Shown: positions 1 to 7,526, numbered from the stretch's first letter. The stretch: DNA of 64,000 bases from Algoriphagus pacificus (GCF_017254845.1 NZ_JAFKCU010000002.1:248001-312000), one strand, 5' to 3'. Translations and numbers: made by a program. The notes: generated by a model not told the origin, from the letters alone.

Positions 1-177
1 CATTTTAAAAAACAGCACATATTCTGAGTTGAAATTGACTCCAGCAGGAATGGCCCCTTGGGTCCCCATTAAATAGGAAAATCCGAAGTAAATCAAAGAA
101 AATAAGTATACCGATTTGGTTTTTAGCTGGTATCTCAATTCAAATGATAGGAGTGAGAAAAATCGTGTAGTTTTCAT
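1..177 (-). CDS. ABC transporter permease, N-terminal part (cut by window edge)
   Basis: Reading the minus strand from an ATG at 177 gives 59 residues with no stop before the window edge, starting MKTTRFFSLLSFELRYQLKT and continuing into a hydrophobic segment (YLFSLIYFGFSYLMG). The ATG overlaps the TGA of the upstream ATPase gene in an ATGA arrangement, which implies translational coupling. A basic, amphipathic start followed by a first membrane helix is usual for ABC-2 type permease subunits of Bacteroidota exporters. The role as partner permease of the ATPase is inferred from order and coupling; the rest of the protein is not visible. Confidence 0.7.
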   Translation of the reverse strand, partial: MKTTRFFSLLSFELRYQLKTKSVYLFSLIYFGFSYLMGTQGAIPAGVNFNSEYVLFFKM

Positions 178-1052
178 TTCTGGGCAGAAGTCAAGGTTGA
201 AAAATAGAAATCTTCCAAACTTGGTTGGATTAGCTCAAAGCCTGCTTCTGGTAAGTGTTCTGACTGAACATGAATTAAAGTTTCTCCTGCGATCAACTTG
301 GAAGAAATGACCTGAAGCTGCCTTTGATACTCGCCCAATTCTGATTTTTTGATCTTTTTGGACCAGATTTTACCATCAAGTCTTGAAGTGAGAGTGGTTG
401 GGTTTCCTTGAATTAAGATTTGTCCTTTATTCATGATGGCCATTTGAGAGCAAAGCTCAAAGACATCATCTACCAAATGTGTGGAAAGGATGACGATGAT
501 ATTTTCTCCTACCTCGCTTAAGAGGTTCAAAAATCGATTTCTTTCTTCTGGGTCCAGACCTGCTGTTGGTTCATCCACGAAAATTAGTTTCGGGTTTCCA
601 AGTAGCGCCTGAGCAATCCCGAATCGCTGTTTCATCCCTCCGGAATAGGAATGCACTGCTTTTTTTCGATGTTCATAGAGATTGGTTTGTCGCAAAAGAA
701 ATTGGACTTGTTCTCTCCGTTGCCCTGAATCAGTTATCCCTTTTAGAACTGCAATATGATCCAATAAGTCCAATGCGGAAACTTTTGGATAGACTCCAAA
801 TTCCTGGGGTAAATAGCCCAGTACGGATCGGATTTTCTCAGGTTTTTTTTGGACTTCTTGACCGTTGAAAAGAATTTCCCCCGAACCAGCATCCTGAAGC
901 ATGGCAAGAGTTCTCATCAAACTGGATTTTCCAGCACCATTAGGACCCAAAAGGCCAAACATTCCATTTTTGATGATGATGGAGATATCATTTAATGCTT
1001 TTACACCATTAGGGTAGGTTTTGCTGAGATTTCGAATTTCAAGTTGGTTCAT
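174..1052 (-). CDS. ABC transporter ATP-binding protein
   Basis: This is a soluble ATPase subunit of an ABC exporter. It shows a Walker A motif (GPNGAGKSS), a Q-loop (YLPQEFGVYP), the ABC signature (YSGGMKQR), Walker B with the catalytic glutamate (LIFVDEPTAGLDP) and a switch histidine (LSTHLVDD). About 80 residues after the ATPase core form a C-terminal extension. I start at the ATG at 1052 (MNQLEIRNLSKTY), where homology to the family begins; the frame stays open to 1142 and an ATG at 1061 is also possible. The gene is coupled to the permease at 177-1 and is divergent from the LytS/LytTR pair, a layout often seen when a two-component system controls a transporter. The substrate cannot be read from the sequence. 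Confidence 0.9.
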   Translation of the reverse strand: MNQLEIRNLSKTYPNGVKALNDISIIIKNGMFGLLGPNGAGKSSLMRTLAMLQDAGSGEILFNGQEVQKKPEKIRSVLGYLPQEFGVYPKVSALDLLDHIAVLKGITDSGQRREQVQFLLRQTNLYEHRKKAVHSYSGGMKQRFGIAQALLGNPKLIFVDEPTAGLDPEERNRFLNLLSEVGENIIVILSTHLVDDVFELCSQMAIMNKGQILIQGNPTTLTSRLDGKIWSKKIKKSELGEYQRQLQVISSKLIAGETLIHVQSEHLPEAGFELIQPSLEDFYFSTLTSAQK

Positions 1053-1253
1053 GGCTGGCATTTTTTGCTTCACCAAAACTTGGAATTCAAAATGATCTGA
1101 TCTAATTAATATGTCGAACAGGCCAGAATTGAGGATGAACAAGCCACAATGTCGAATTCTTTCAGTTGAGACTATTTTAAAGTGTTCATCATGAAAAAGG
1201 CACTGTTGGTCATCTTTATTTTCTAAAAATCATGGCTTGGCTATCTTAGAAGG

Positions 1254-2369
1254 ATGTTTCCAAAAGTTTCTTTTTTTAAGGCCCTAGGATGGGGATTAGG
1301 GCTGACGATACTCGTTACATTTTTGCTCCAACGTATGGGGTTTATTCGCATTGATTTTGACGAATACCTTGAAAACACCCTGATACTAGGATCCTGGTGG
1401 ATTTTGTGCAGTTTGGTGTTTTATTACAGTCGAAGTATCCGACTTAGAAAGAAGAGTTTACTCAGGATTCTTTACTTGGTACTTTTCCTGACAGGCATTT
1501 TGCTTTTAGATCAATGGATGGACATTCCTGATAATCCTGTTTCCATATTTTTACTCATTCTATTTTGGATGGGGATTGCTCAATTTGTGGCTCCCGTGTT
1601 TTTCAAAAAATTCCAAAAGTCCATTTTCTTAGTATATGGCTTGGTTTGGATTGCTTTTACGCTGCTTCGGTGGAATGAAGCCTATTTGAAGGAACATCAT
1701 CAACTGGCTATCCTTATGTTGTTGATTCCTATTCCTTTTTTTCTAATAATTTGGGTTTTTGAGCAGTGGAAAAGGATCAAAGATCTAGAGAGTCAGAAAA
1801 ACCAAGCGGAGCTGGCCATGCTGAAAAATCAGATCAATCCGCATTTTCTTTTCAATACTTTGAATAACCTCTATGGACTCTGTGTAGAAAAGTCCGATAC
1901 GGCACCAGAAGTGGTACTGAAGCTTTCGGATATGATGCGCTACACAATTTATGAGGGTAAGAAGCAAGAGGTATTGTTGAGTAAAGAGGTAGATTATATC
2001 AAGAATTTTTTGGGGCTCCAGCAGCTTCGCCACAGGAATGAACCCCAGATTGATTTTGAAGTAAATATAGATCAGGATGGTCTGATTTCTCCCTTGTTAT
2101 TTATTGTTCCTGTTGAAAATGCCTTTAAGCATGGGGTAGAAAAAATGACTGAGGGGGCATTTGTCAGAATTAGCTTGATTTCGGGGCCAGAAAAATTGAA
2201 ATTTCAAATAGAAAATAATTTCGATCCCGAATCGCAGGATGCGAAACCTGGAATTGGCTTGGAAAACCTGAAAAGGAGATTGGAATTGGCATATCCTGCC
2301 AGGCATTCTTTGGTAATCACTCAAGATAAAGCTACCTATAAAGTAACAATGGAGATTCTATGGAATTGA
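1254..2369 (+). CDS. LytS-type sensor histidine kinase (His_kinase family)
   Basis: The N-terminal ~175 residues contain four to five hydrophobic segments and no large extracellular domain. They are followed by a short coiled linker and the His_kinase motif NQINPHFLFNTLNNL, in which the histidine at about residue 197 is the expected phospho-acceptor. A C-terminal HATPase region has an N-box (PVENAFKHGVEK) and a glycine box (PGIGLENLKRR). The protein would sit in the inner membrane and phosphorylate the response regulator encoded next, whose start overlaps its end by 10 bp. A TATCTTAG box at 1242-1249, similar to the Bacteroidota -7 element, lies right before the ATG, so the transcript may have almost no leader; this is inference. 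Confidence 0.92.
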   Translation: MFPKVSFFKALGWGLGLTILVTFLLQRMGFIRIDFDEYLENTLILGSWWILCSLVFYYSRSIRLRKKSLLRILYLVLFLTGILLLDQWMDIPDNPVSIFLLILFWMGIAQFVAPVFFKKFQKSIFLVYGLVWIAFTLLRWNEAYLKEHHQLAILMLLIPIPFFLIIWVFEQWKRIKDLESQKNQAELAMLKNQINPHFLFNTLNNLYGLCVEKSDTAPEVVLKLSDMMRYTIYEGKKQEVLLSKEVDYIKNFLGLQQLRHRNEPQIDFEVNIDQDGLISPLLFIVPVENAFKHGVEKMTEGAFVRISLISGPEKLKFQIENNFDPESQDAKPGIGLENLKRRLELAYPARHSLVITQDKATYKVTMEILWN

Positions 2370-3049
2370 TTACTTACGTGATTTTAGATGATGAACCGAT
2401 AGCCCATAGAATAATAGAGGGGTATTGTGAGAATTTTTCCTTTTTGGAAAAGGCTGGAAATTTCTACAACGGGTTTGAGGCTTTAGAATTTTTTCGAAGT
2501 TCAAAAGCTGACCTGATTTTTCTTGACATAAACATGCCTAAACTCACCGGTTTTGAACTCTTAAAATCACTGCCAAATCCTCCCAAAGTAATTGTGACCT
2601 CAGCACATCAGGAGTTTGCCTTGGAAGGATATGAGCTGGATATAACAGATTATTTATTGAAGCCTTTCAGTTTAGATCGATTTATCAAGGCGATCAATAA
2701 GGTGACAACTTCAAAGACTGCAGAACAAAAATCAGAGTTGGAGCCAGAACGGATTTTTATAAAATCGGATAAGAAACACGTTCAGATCGAATTGGATAAG
2801 ATTTTTTACGTGGAGGCTCTCGGGAATTATTGCAAGGTTTTTCATTCTGGAGGAATGCTAATTTGTCCTGATAAGATTTCAGAATTAGAAGTAAAGCTAC
2901 CTCCGCCTAGCTTTATTCGAGTTCATAAATCCTATCTGATCAATCGAGATCAAATTGATTTTGTCGAGGGAAATCAAATCAAGATTGCAGAGGTGATGAT
3001 TCCAATTGGTCAGACTTACAAAGTAAACCTTAAGGGATTCTTGAGTTAA
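2360..3049 (+). CDS. LytTR family response regulator
   Basis: The protein has an N-terminal receiver domain (residues ~1-118) with acidic pocket residues DDE near the start, the phospho-acceptor Asp at about residue 56 in LIFLDINMP, and a conserved Lys in LLKPF. A C-terminal LytTR DNA-binding domain follows (residues ~130-229: FIKSDKKHVQIELDKIFYVE, then FIRVHKSYLINRDQI). It is the cognate regulator of the upstream LytS-type kinase, and their reading frames overlap by 10 bp. LytTR proteins bind direct repeats, and I could not confidently assign such repeats in the 1143-1253 region. Control of the divergent ABC exporter is a reasonable inference from position only. Confidence 0.93.
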   Translation: MELITYVILDDEPIAHRIIEGYCENFSFLEKAGNFYNGFEALEFFRSSKADLIFLDINMPKLTGFELLKSLPNPPKVIVTSAHQEFALEGYELDITDYLLKPFSLDRFIKAINKVTTSKTAEQKSELEPERIFIKSDKKHVQIELDKIFYVEALGNYCKVFHSGGMLICPDKISELEVKLPPPSFIRVHKSYLINRDQIDFVEGNQIKIAEVMIPIGQTYKVNLKGFLS

Positions 3050-3057
3050 GTATCTTT

Positions 3058-3405
3058 TTATTTAAGCATTTTCTTGTTGAAATACCCATTCTTTTCGAAA
3101 TCCCTGATATTCATTGATACAATAGCGAGTTCAGGAAATAGTCCGTTGAGTTTTGCCACCACACTTTGGGAAAGCGCATTTTTTTGATTAATTGTTCGTC
3201 CTTCCATGATATTGGCAAAAACATGAATAAATTCCTTTGGGAAAAATATTCCGTAGGCATAGTGAAAAGGTCTTATTCTGACTTTGATGTCTTCTGGGTG
3301 GAAAAGGCCTGAGGAATTTACTGTTTCAAAAACTGTTTCCATAATCTTTTCCGGTGATTGCTTTTTTAAAAGCCCTTCTGAACAGTCAATGATAAAGTGG
3401 GGCAT
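3058..3405 (-). CDS. 5-carboxymethyl-2-hydroxymuconate isomerase-like tautomerase
   Basis: The 115-residue protein begins MPHFIIDCSE, with the proline that becomes the catalytic N-terminal base after Met removal in the tautomerase superfamily. The segment HVFANIMEGRTINQKNALSQ matches the conserved part of the CHMI family, which isomerises 5-carboxymethyl-2-hydroxymuconate in homoprotocatechuate breakdown. No other gene of that pathway is nearby, so the physiological substrate is uncertain. It is convergent with the LytTR gene (8-bp gap) and follows the Bor-like lipoprotein gene on the same strand, with an imperfect hairpin between them. Confidence 0.8.
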   Translation of the reverse strand: MPHFIIDCSEGLLKKQSPEKIMETVFETVNSSGLFHPEDIKVRIRPFHYAYGIFFPKEFIHVFANIMEGRTINQKNALSQSVVAKLNGLFPELAIVSMNIRDFEKNGYFNKKMLK

Positions 3406-3491
3406 ATTTCTATTGAATTTGAATTATTAAATGCTCGGATTCAAAATAGATTGGACGGAGCAACCTGAATAATTTCAGATTGATTTTTTTT

Positions 3492-3526
3492 AAAGGGCAT
3501 CCACAGGTAATCTGCAGACACCCTTT
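3492..3526 (-). other. 15-bp wobble-rich hairpin upstream of the isomerase gene
   Basis: Arms at 3492-3506 and 3512-3526 enclose a 5-base loop. Read as minus-strand RNA, all 15 positions can pair if G-U wobbles are allowed; read as plus-strand RNA the same positions give A-C mismatches. It lies between the Bor-like gene and the isomerase gene. A run of T follows it only on the plus strand, so it is not a clear terminator of the minus-strand unit. It could be a 5' leader structure of the isomerase mRNA. Confidence 0.4.
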
Positions 3527-3548
3527 CTTTTTTTGAATGTGCGAGTTT

Positions 3549-3842
3549 TTACCTTCTCACAATGGTGGTCGTTGGCGCATAGATCCCGAAAGTCAATACA
3601 TGAATTAATCCATCTAGGAAAGTGTGCTTTGTGGTTACTTCATAATCCTTTGCACCACGAGCCATTTTTTCTGGATCAGATATTTTCAAGGGAGCCAATC
3701 CCTCAATCAGATAATGGTTTTTCTCCTTGTATTCTATACCAGTTTGTGAACCTTCTCCTACGGTAACAGTGTAGGAGTGGCATGAACTTAAGAGAAGAGT
3801 TGTGGCTAGTACCACTGCGAAAGTTGAAATGATTTTTCTCAT
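3549..3842 (-). CDS. Bor-like lipoprotein
   Basis: The 97-residue protein has a lipoprotein signal peptide ending LLLSSC, with the lipidated cysteine at residue 21. The mature part resembles the Bor/Iss serum-resistance lipoprotein family of lambdoid phages and enterobacteria: VTVGEGSQTG, a central NHYLIEGLAPL segment corresponding to the HHFFVSGIG region of Bor, then HTFLDGLIHVLTFGIYAPT corresponding to TFVNGLLGFITLGIYTP. The family match is my recognition of pattern and length (Bor is about 97 residues). In this lineage the role is unknown; an outer-membrane-anchored small lipoprotein is the safe statement. Confidence 0.75.
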   Translation of the reverse strand: MRKIISTFAVVLATTLLLSSCHSYTVTVGEGSQTGIEYKEKNHYLIEGLAPLKISDPEKMARGAKDYEVTTKHTFLDGLIHVLTFGIYAPTTTIVRR

Positions 3843-3873
3843 TTTGCTTGTGTTTAAATATGTAATAGTTGGT

Positions 3874-4566
3874 TTAATTTTTCTTTATTCCATTAATTAT
3901 CAGGTAAATACAAAGGGATAATTCTGTGATCACGGCAGTGGCCAAAACCAAAATCTCACTCTGAGGAGCATAGGTAGGTAAGAGGATATTGGTGAAGGAA
4001 TCGATCAAATAGGAAAATCCTGCCACCACGACCATGGCTCCAAGAAGTCGTGAAAACCAGCCGGATTTGCACATCATATAGCCCAAAATCACACAGCTCA
4101 TCCCAAAAGGAATCCCGCTGAGTAAATATCCTAGGCGATGGGATTCAATCAGATAGCCAACTTGTTTTGCTACCCTAATTGGGTCCGTTGGATTAGGGAA
4201 TAATTGGAATAGAGCAGGGATTTGTAAAAGATGGATCAGGTTGATTCCAATAATTGCCGCCTGCACCAGTCTTAGAAATGCAGCTAAATAGGATAGTTTT
4301 GGAAATTTCTCGCGAAATAAGATTAAGAAAAACCAGGCTAAGCCTATATCAGCCAAAACCATGACCATGTCCAAGGAAACTCCAACCCTAAGTAGGTTTT
4401 GGTTTCCTTTGATGTTTTCCATAGTCTGCTGGATATCTTCTGGCAGGAATAAAACTCCCCGAACTCCCAGTTCACTGAAAAGTCCGCAAACAATCACTAC
4501 TAAATAAAGTACGCCTGTCAGCCCAAGAATGAGGTTTCGGTCGCTTTGATCTGTAAGATTTTTCAT
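3874..4566 (-). CDS. DUF4386 family integral membrane protein
   Basis: The 230-residue protein has about six hydrophobic helices. It starts with the NLILGLTGVLYLVVIVCGLFSE segment and contains a loop rich in charged residues before a helix ending in FREKFPKLSYLAAFLRLVQA, the pattern I associate with DUF4386. No catalytic motif is visible and the function of the family is unknown. The gene is divergent from the dehydrogenase gene at 4735, and an FNR-like site lies 49 bp upstream of its start (4615-4629), so the two genes may share an operator region. Confidence 0.75.
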   Translation of the reverse strand: MKNLTDQSDRNLILGLTGVLYLVVIVCGLFSELGVRGVLFLPEDIQQTMENIKGNQNLLRVGVSLDMVMVLADIGLAWFFLILFREKFPKLSYLAAFLRLVQAAIIGINLIHLLQIPALFQLFPNPTDPIRVAKQVGYLIESHRLGYLLSGIPFGMSCVILGYMMCKSGWFSRLLGAMVVVAGFSYLIDSFTNILLPTYAPQSEILVLATAVITELSLCIYLIINGIKKN

Positions 4567-4614
4567 TTCGTCCTATTTTTTCCACAAACCTAGGGCAGAA
4601 AAAAAGTCTGGAAA

Positions 4615-4629
4615 TTGACTTAGGTTAAG
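4615..4629 (+). promoter_or_regulatory. FNR-like operator candidate, copy 1
   Basis: The site reads TTGACTTAGGTTAAG, resembling the Crp/Fnr-type palindrome TTGAT-N4-ATCAA in its left half. It recurs with small changes on the opposite strand at 4665-4679 and again at 7427-7441 and 7449-7463, each time in the divergent region near a Crp/Fnr-family gene or its neighbour. The binding protein is inferred. Confidence 0.5.
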
Positions 4630-4664
4630 AATGTATGGAGGATTGAAAAATTTAAAAATTACTT

Positions 4665-4679
4665 CTTAACCCAGATCAA
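4665..4679 (-). promoter_or_regulatory. FNR-like operator candidate, copy 2 (inverted)
   Basis: Read on the minus strand this is TTGATCTGGGTTAAG, one change from the copy at 7427 and three from copy 1. It faces copy 1 with a 35-bp gap and lies 55 bp upstream of the dehydrogenase ATG at 4735. An inverted pair in one divergent promoter region suggests cooperative binding. Confidence 0.5.
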
Positions 4680-4734
4680 TTTTTGGGAAAGAAGTGGGTT
4701 TTACTTTTGAAGTGTAATTCAAAACACTTTGAAA

Positions 4735-5694
4735 ATGAAAGCATTTACCTTCAAAAGGTATGGGGAATCGAATGTATTGAATCCCGATACGCTGGAAAAA
4801 CCTGAGCCGAAAGCCAATGAGCTTTTGGTGAAAATCCACGCCACTTCCGTCACTGCAGGGGATTGGAGAATCCGCAGTGGAAAACCGCTTCCAATTCGGT
4901 TTTTTGTGGGACTGTTCAAACCTAAAAACCATTTGCTTGGGCATGAATTTGCCGGAGTAGTAGAAGAAATAGGGATTGAAGTCTCTGATTTTCAAGTTGG
5001 AGATAAGGTTTTTGGTAGTCTGGGGATGAACTCCGGTACATATGCCGAATATGTTGTGGTGGATTCAGGAATGCCTATGGCGAAAATCCCGGAAGGATTG
5101 AGTTTTGAGGAAGCGGCTGTAGTACCCGTTGGATTTCTTTCGGCCTATTATTTTCTCCAAAAGGTTGATCTACAGCCAGGAATGAAAGTACTGATTCATG
5201 GAGTTTCTGGATCGGTAGGCTCCGCGATACTTCAACTGGCTAAAGTAAAGAATGCTCATGTGGTGGGTGTTTGTAGCTCGAAAAATGCGAGTTGGGTGAA
5301 AAAATGGGGGGCAGATCAGGTGATTTGCTATGATAGGGAAGACTTTACCCAGCTGACACAAAAATTTGATCTAATCATCAATGCTGTAGGAAAAACTTCT
5401 TTTCGGGAAGTAAACCATATGTTGGCAGGTTCAGGGAAATACCTAGCTGTGGATGCTGCAATGACCGATTATTTGGATTTGTTTATTCAATCGCTAAGCG
5501 GAAAAAATGAGCAGATACAAGTAGGAATAGCTGAACAGAAAAGGGAAGATTTGGTGGTTATTCAGGCTCTTCTGAAAGCAAAAAAGATAAAACCATATTT
5601 GGATCGAGTCTATCGGTTTGAAGAACTTCCAGCTGCTCATGCCTATGTGGAAATGGGAAAAAAGGCCGGAAATGTGGGGATAATGGTAGCTTAA
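4735..5694 (+). CDS. NAD(P)-dependent alcohol dehydrogenase / quinone oxidoreductase (MDR superfamily)
   Basis: This is a medium-chain dehydrogenase/reductase of about 319 residues. The N-terminal GroES-like domain contains LLVKIHATSVTAGDWRIRSG and GHEFAGVVEEIG. The nucleotide-binding Rossmann segment contains VLIHGVSGSVGSAILQLAK, an AxxGxxG-type signature. The usual structural zinc cysteines are absent, so it belongs with quinone reductase-like members that reduce quinones, enones or aldehydes with NADPH. The ATG at 4735 is the natural start; an upstream TTG at 4729 only adds two residues. It abuts the convergent Crp/Fnr gene (no gap) and has two FNR-like sites upstream, so regulation by a Crp/Fnr protein is likely but inferred. 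Confidence 0.88.
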   Translation: MKAFTFKRYGESNVLNPDTLEKPEPKANELLVKIHATSVTAGDWRIRSGKPLPIRFFVGLFKPKNHLLGHEFAGVVEEIGIEVSDFQVGDKVFGSLGMNSGTYAEYVVVDSGMPMAKIPEGLSFEEAAVVPVGFLSAYYFLQKVDLQPGMKVLIHGVSGSVGSAILQLAKVKNAHVVGVCSSKNASWVKKWGADQVICYDREDFTQLTQKFDLIINAVGKTSFREVNHMLAGSGKYLAVDAAMTDYLDLFIQSLSGKNEQIQVGIAEQKREDLVVIQALLKAKKIKPYLDRVYRFEELPAAHAYVEMGKKAGNVGIMVA

Positions 5695-6267
5695 TCAGGT
5701 TTTGGTCGCCAACCTTTTCCGAATTCGGCTGAGTGATTCTGGTTTTACTCCGAGGTAGGAAGCTAGAATGTACTGAGGAACTCGATTAAGTAGTTCAGGC
5801 TGATTTTCCTGAAGTTCCAGATAGCGTTTCTCAGGTGATTTGATCATATAATCCGCCAGCATTTGTTGGTTTTTTCCAAATTCCTGTTCTATGGATATAC
5901 GACAAACTGATTCAAATGCCGGTACTCGTTGGATTAATTCCTGTTCATTGTCATAGCTGAGAATGGTCAAAGTAGTGTCTTCAACACATTCCAAATAATG
6001 ATTGGCCGGAGTTTTATTCAGATAGCTGGAAAGTGAAGCAATGGGCTGGCCTTCCTCAAAAAAGTGGATGGTTCTCTCTTCACCCTCTATCAAGTAATAC
6101 AAACGAACCAATCCCTTGAGGTTAAAATAGGATTCTCTGGCCACCTGACCCTCTTTCAAAAGTATAGTTCCTTTTTTGAAAGTCTTGATGGGGATTAATA
6201 AGTCGATGATTTGAGCCTCCTCCACCGTAAGAGGGATTTCAAATAGGGATGAACTTCGAGTGACCAT
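5695..6267 (-). CDS. Crp/Fnr family transcriptional regulator (1)
   Basis: The 190-residue protein has an N-terminal cyclic-nucleotide-binding-type beta-roll (FKKGTILLKEGQVARESYFNLKGLVRLYY) and a C-terminal winged helix with a recognition helix around YILASYLGVKPESLSRIRKRL. It has no CxxC-type iron-sulfur ligands like FNR, and the phosphate-binding cassette of true cAMP-binding CRP is not evident, so its ligand is unknown. This short regulator type is very common in Bacteroidota and usually controls an adjacent gene. It is convergent with the dehydrogenase gene, which carries FNR-like sites upstream. Confidence 0.87.
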   Translation of the reverse strand: MVTRSSSLFEIPLTVEEAQIIDLLIPIKTFKKGTILLKEGQVARESYFNLKGLVRLYYLIEGEERTIHFFEEGQPIASLSSYLNKTPANHYLECVEDTTLTILSYDNEQELIQRVPAFESVCRISIEQEFGKNQQMLADYMIKSPEKRYLELQENQPELLNRVPQYILASYLGVKPESLSRIRKRLATKT

Positions 6268-6367
6268 GGTTTAAAATTAGAATTTTCAAAAAATAGGAGC
6301 GTGTAAATCTTGGAGTAAATACGAATGGGGTTCGGTTAGAACCTTTTTCATCACAATAAAAACAAAA

Positions 6368-6838
6368 ATGCTTGAAATGAAAACTGCTATTGCAACTGTG
6401 TATTTGCTGTATTTGGGGGTTTTGGGAGTCCAAAATGAAAGAAATCCCAACTTTGATGAAAAATCTAAACAGAAAGAATTGCTTAATCAATATTATCAAC
6501 TCAATCTGAAAATTTTCCGAAAAGGATCTGATATGAAAGATGTGGAAGCATTATTCCAACTGTTCACAGAAGACTTTACCTATACTCATCAGGGATATGG
6601 TGGCGTATATACCAGAGAAGATTTGTACAATGGATATCGCCGAAATTTAGAATCAGGAGAATACGATGGAAGCATTTATGATATCCGTGTTTTTTCACTC
6701 ATTTCAGGAAAAGACGCACTGGCAGTCAGCAAAAGATTTGTGACCAAAACCAACCCAGATCCTCCAAAAGAAACGGGGGAAATGACTGTTTTTGAATTCC
6801 GGAATGGAAAGATTTACAGAATCACGGAATATTGGTAA
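6368..6838 (+). CDS. Exported NTF2-like (SnoaL-type) protein
   Basis: A hydrophobic N-terminus (TAIATVYLLYLGVLGV) suggests export or a weak anchor. The remaining ~120 residues look like an NTF2-like cone fold: a helix (LLNQYYQLNLKIFRKGSDMKDVEALFQLF) then strands with FTYTHQGYGGVYTREDLYNGYRR, and a final FEFRNGKIYRITEYW strand typical of the C-terminal edge of SnoaL/DUF4440 proteins. Such proteins bind small molecules or act as isomerases; no catalytic residues can be assigned. Its 3' end is 8 bp from the convergent Crp/Fnr gene 2. Confidence 0.7.
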   Translation: MLEMKTAIATVYLLYLGVLGVQNERNPNFDEKSKQKELLNQYYQLNLKIFRKGSDMKDVEALFQLFTEDFTYTHQGYGGVYTREDLYNGYRRNLESGEYDGSIYDIRVFSLISGKDALAVSKRFVTKTNPDPPKETGEMTVFEFRNGKIYRITEYW

Positions 6839-6846
6839 TCAATGTT

Positions 6847-7425
6847 TTACCAGTCCATTTTCTTTTTCATTCGGCTGAAAAACTCCGGGGTAACTCCCAA
6901 ATAAGAGGCAATCAGTTTCTGAGGAATTCGGGTCTCATAGTTCTTGAATTTTTCATGAAATGCCCGATACCTTTCTTCGGCAGATTGACTGATGGTTTCC
7001 AAAATTCGCTCTTGAAAGGCCACAAAAGCACGCTGAGTGATGACCCTGAAAAATCGTTCCAATTGAGGGATTTGACTATATAGTTCTTCTAGGTCCTCGT
7101 AGGATAGTTCCAAAACAGTGCTCTCTTCCAAGGCCTGAACATTGAGAATGGCTTCTTTCTGGGTGATAAAACTCTTCAAATCACTAATCCACCAACCTTC
7201 AAAGGCAAATTGGATGATATGATCTAGCCCTTTGGCATCGGTAAAATAAGCCATTACAGACCCTTCAATGACGAAATTGGTCACTTTGCTTTTGCCACCT
7301 GCAAAAACCAGAAATTGACCTTTTTTGAATTTTCGGGTGCCTAGTTTGGATAGGATTAATACCTTTTCAGACTCAGAGAGCGAGATATAATTCTCCAGAC
7401 TTTGCCATAGGAGCTCAGTATTCAT
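6847..7425 (-). CDS. Crp/Fnr family transcriptional regulator (2)
   Basis: The 192-residue protein is a paralogue-type partner of the regulator at 5695: cNMP-binding-like beta-roll (FKKGQFLVFAGGKSKVTNFV), a long dimerisation helix (FFRVITQRAFVAFQERILETI) and a C-terminal HTH (KLIASYLGVTPEFFSRMKKKM). The start codon lies 2 bp from an FNR-like site (7427-7441), with a second, inverted site at 7449-7463, so autoregulation together with control of the divergent cyclase gene is the simplest reading. Ligand unknown. Confidence 0.88.
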   Translation of the reverse strand: MNTELLWQSLENYISLSESEKVLILSKLGTRKFKKGQFLVFAGGKSKVTNFVIEGSVMAYFTDAKGLDHIIQFAFEGWWISDLKSFITQKEAILNVQALEESTVLELSYEDLEELYSQIPQLERFFRVITQRAFVAFQERILETISQSAEERYRAFHEKFKNYETRIPQKLIASYLGVTPEFFSRMKKKMDW

Positions 7426-7426
7426 C

Positions 7427-7441
7427 TTGATCTAGGTTAAG
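7427..7441 (+). promoter_or_regulatory. FNR-like operator candidate, copy 3
   Basis: The site reads TTGATCTAGGTTAAG, two changes from the copy at 4615 and one from the inverted copy at 4665. It sits directly against the start codon of Crp/Fnr gene 2, a position expected for repression of that gene. Confidence 0.5.
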
Positions 7442-7448
7442 TAAAAGA

Positions 7449-7463
7449 CTTAATCCAAGTCAT
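7449..7463 (-). promoter_or_regulatory. FNR-like operator candidate, copy 4 (inverted, weaker)
   Basis: Read on the minus strand this is ATGACTTGGATTAAG, three changes from the copy at 4615. It is inverted relative to copy 3 with a 7-bp gap, repeating the inverted-pair arrangement seen upstream of the dehydrogenase gene. Confidence 0.35.
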
Positions 7464-7485
7464 TCGACAAGGATTGTAATTGGCG

Positions 7486-7500
7486 GACCTTTGAAAGGTC
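7486..7500. promoter_or_regulatory. Perfect 15-bp palindrome in the cyclase promoter region
   Basis: GACCTTTGAAAGGTC has 7-bp arms around a central G. It lies 26 bp upstream of the cyclase ATG at 7527, close to where the transcription start would be, so it could be an operator or a small 5' hairpin. No second copy was noticed in the window. Confidence 0.4.
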
Positions 7501-7526
7501 ATTATAAACCAAAAAAATATAATATC

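Noticed and set aside
1242-1249. TATCTTAG box before the LytS gene as a promoter
   Set aside because: It resembles the -7 element but there is no TTTG at a suitable distance upstream, so I mention it only in the gene entry.
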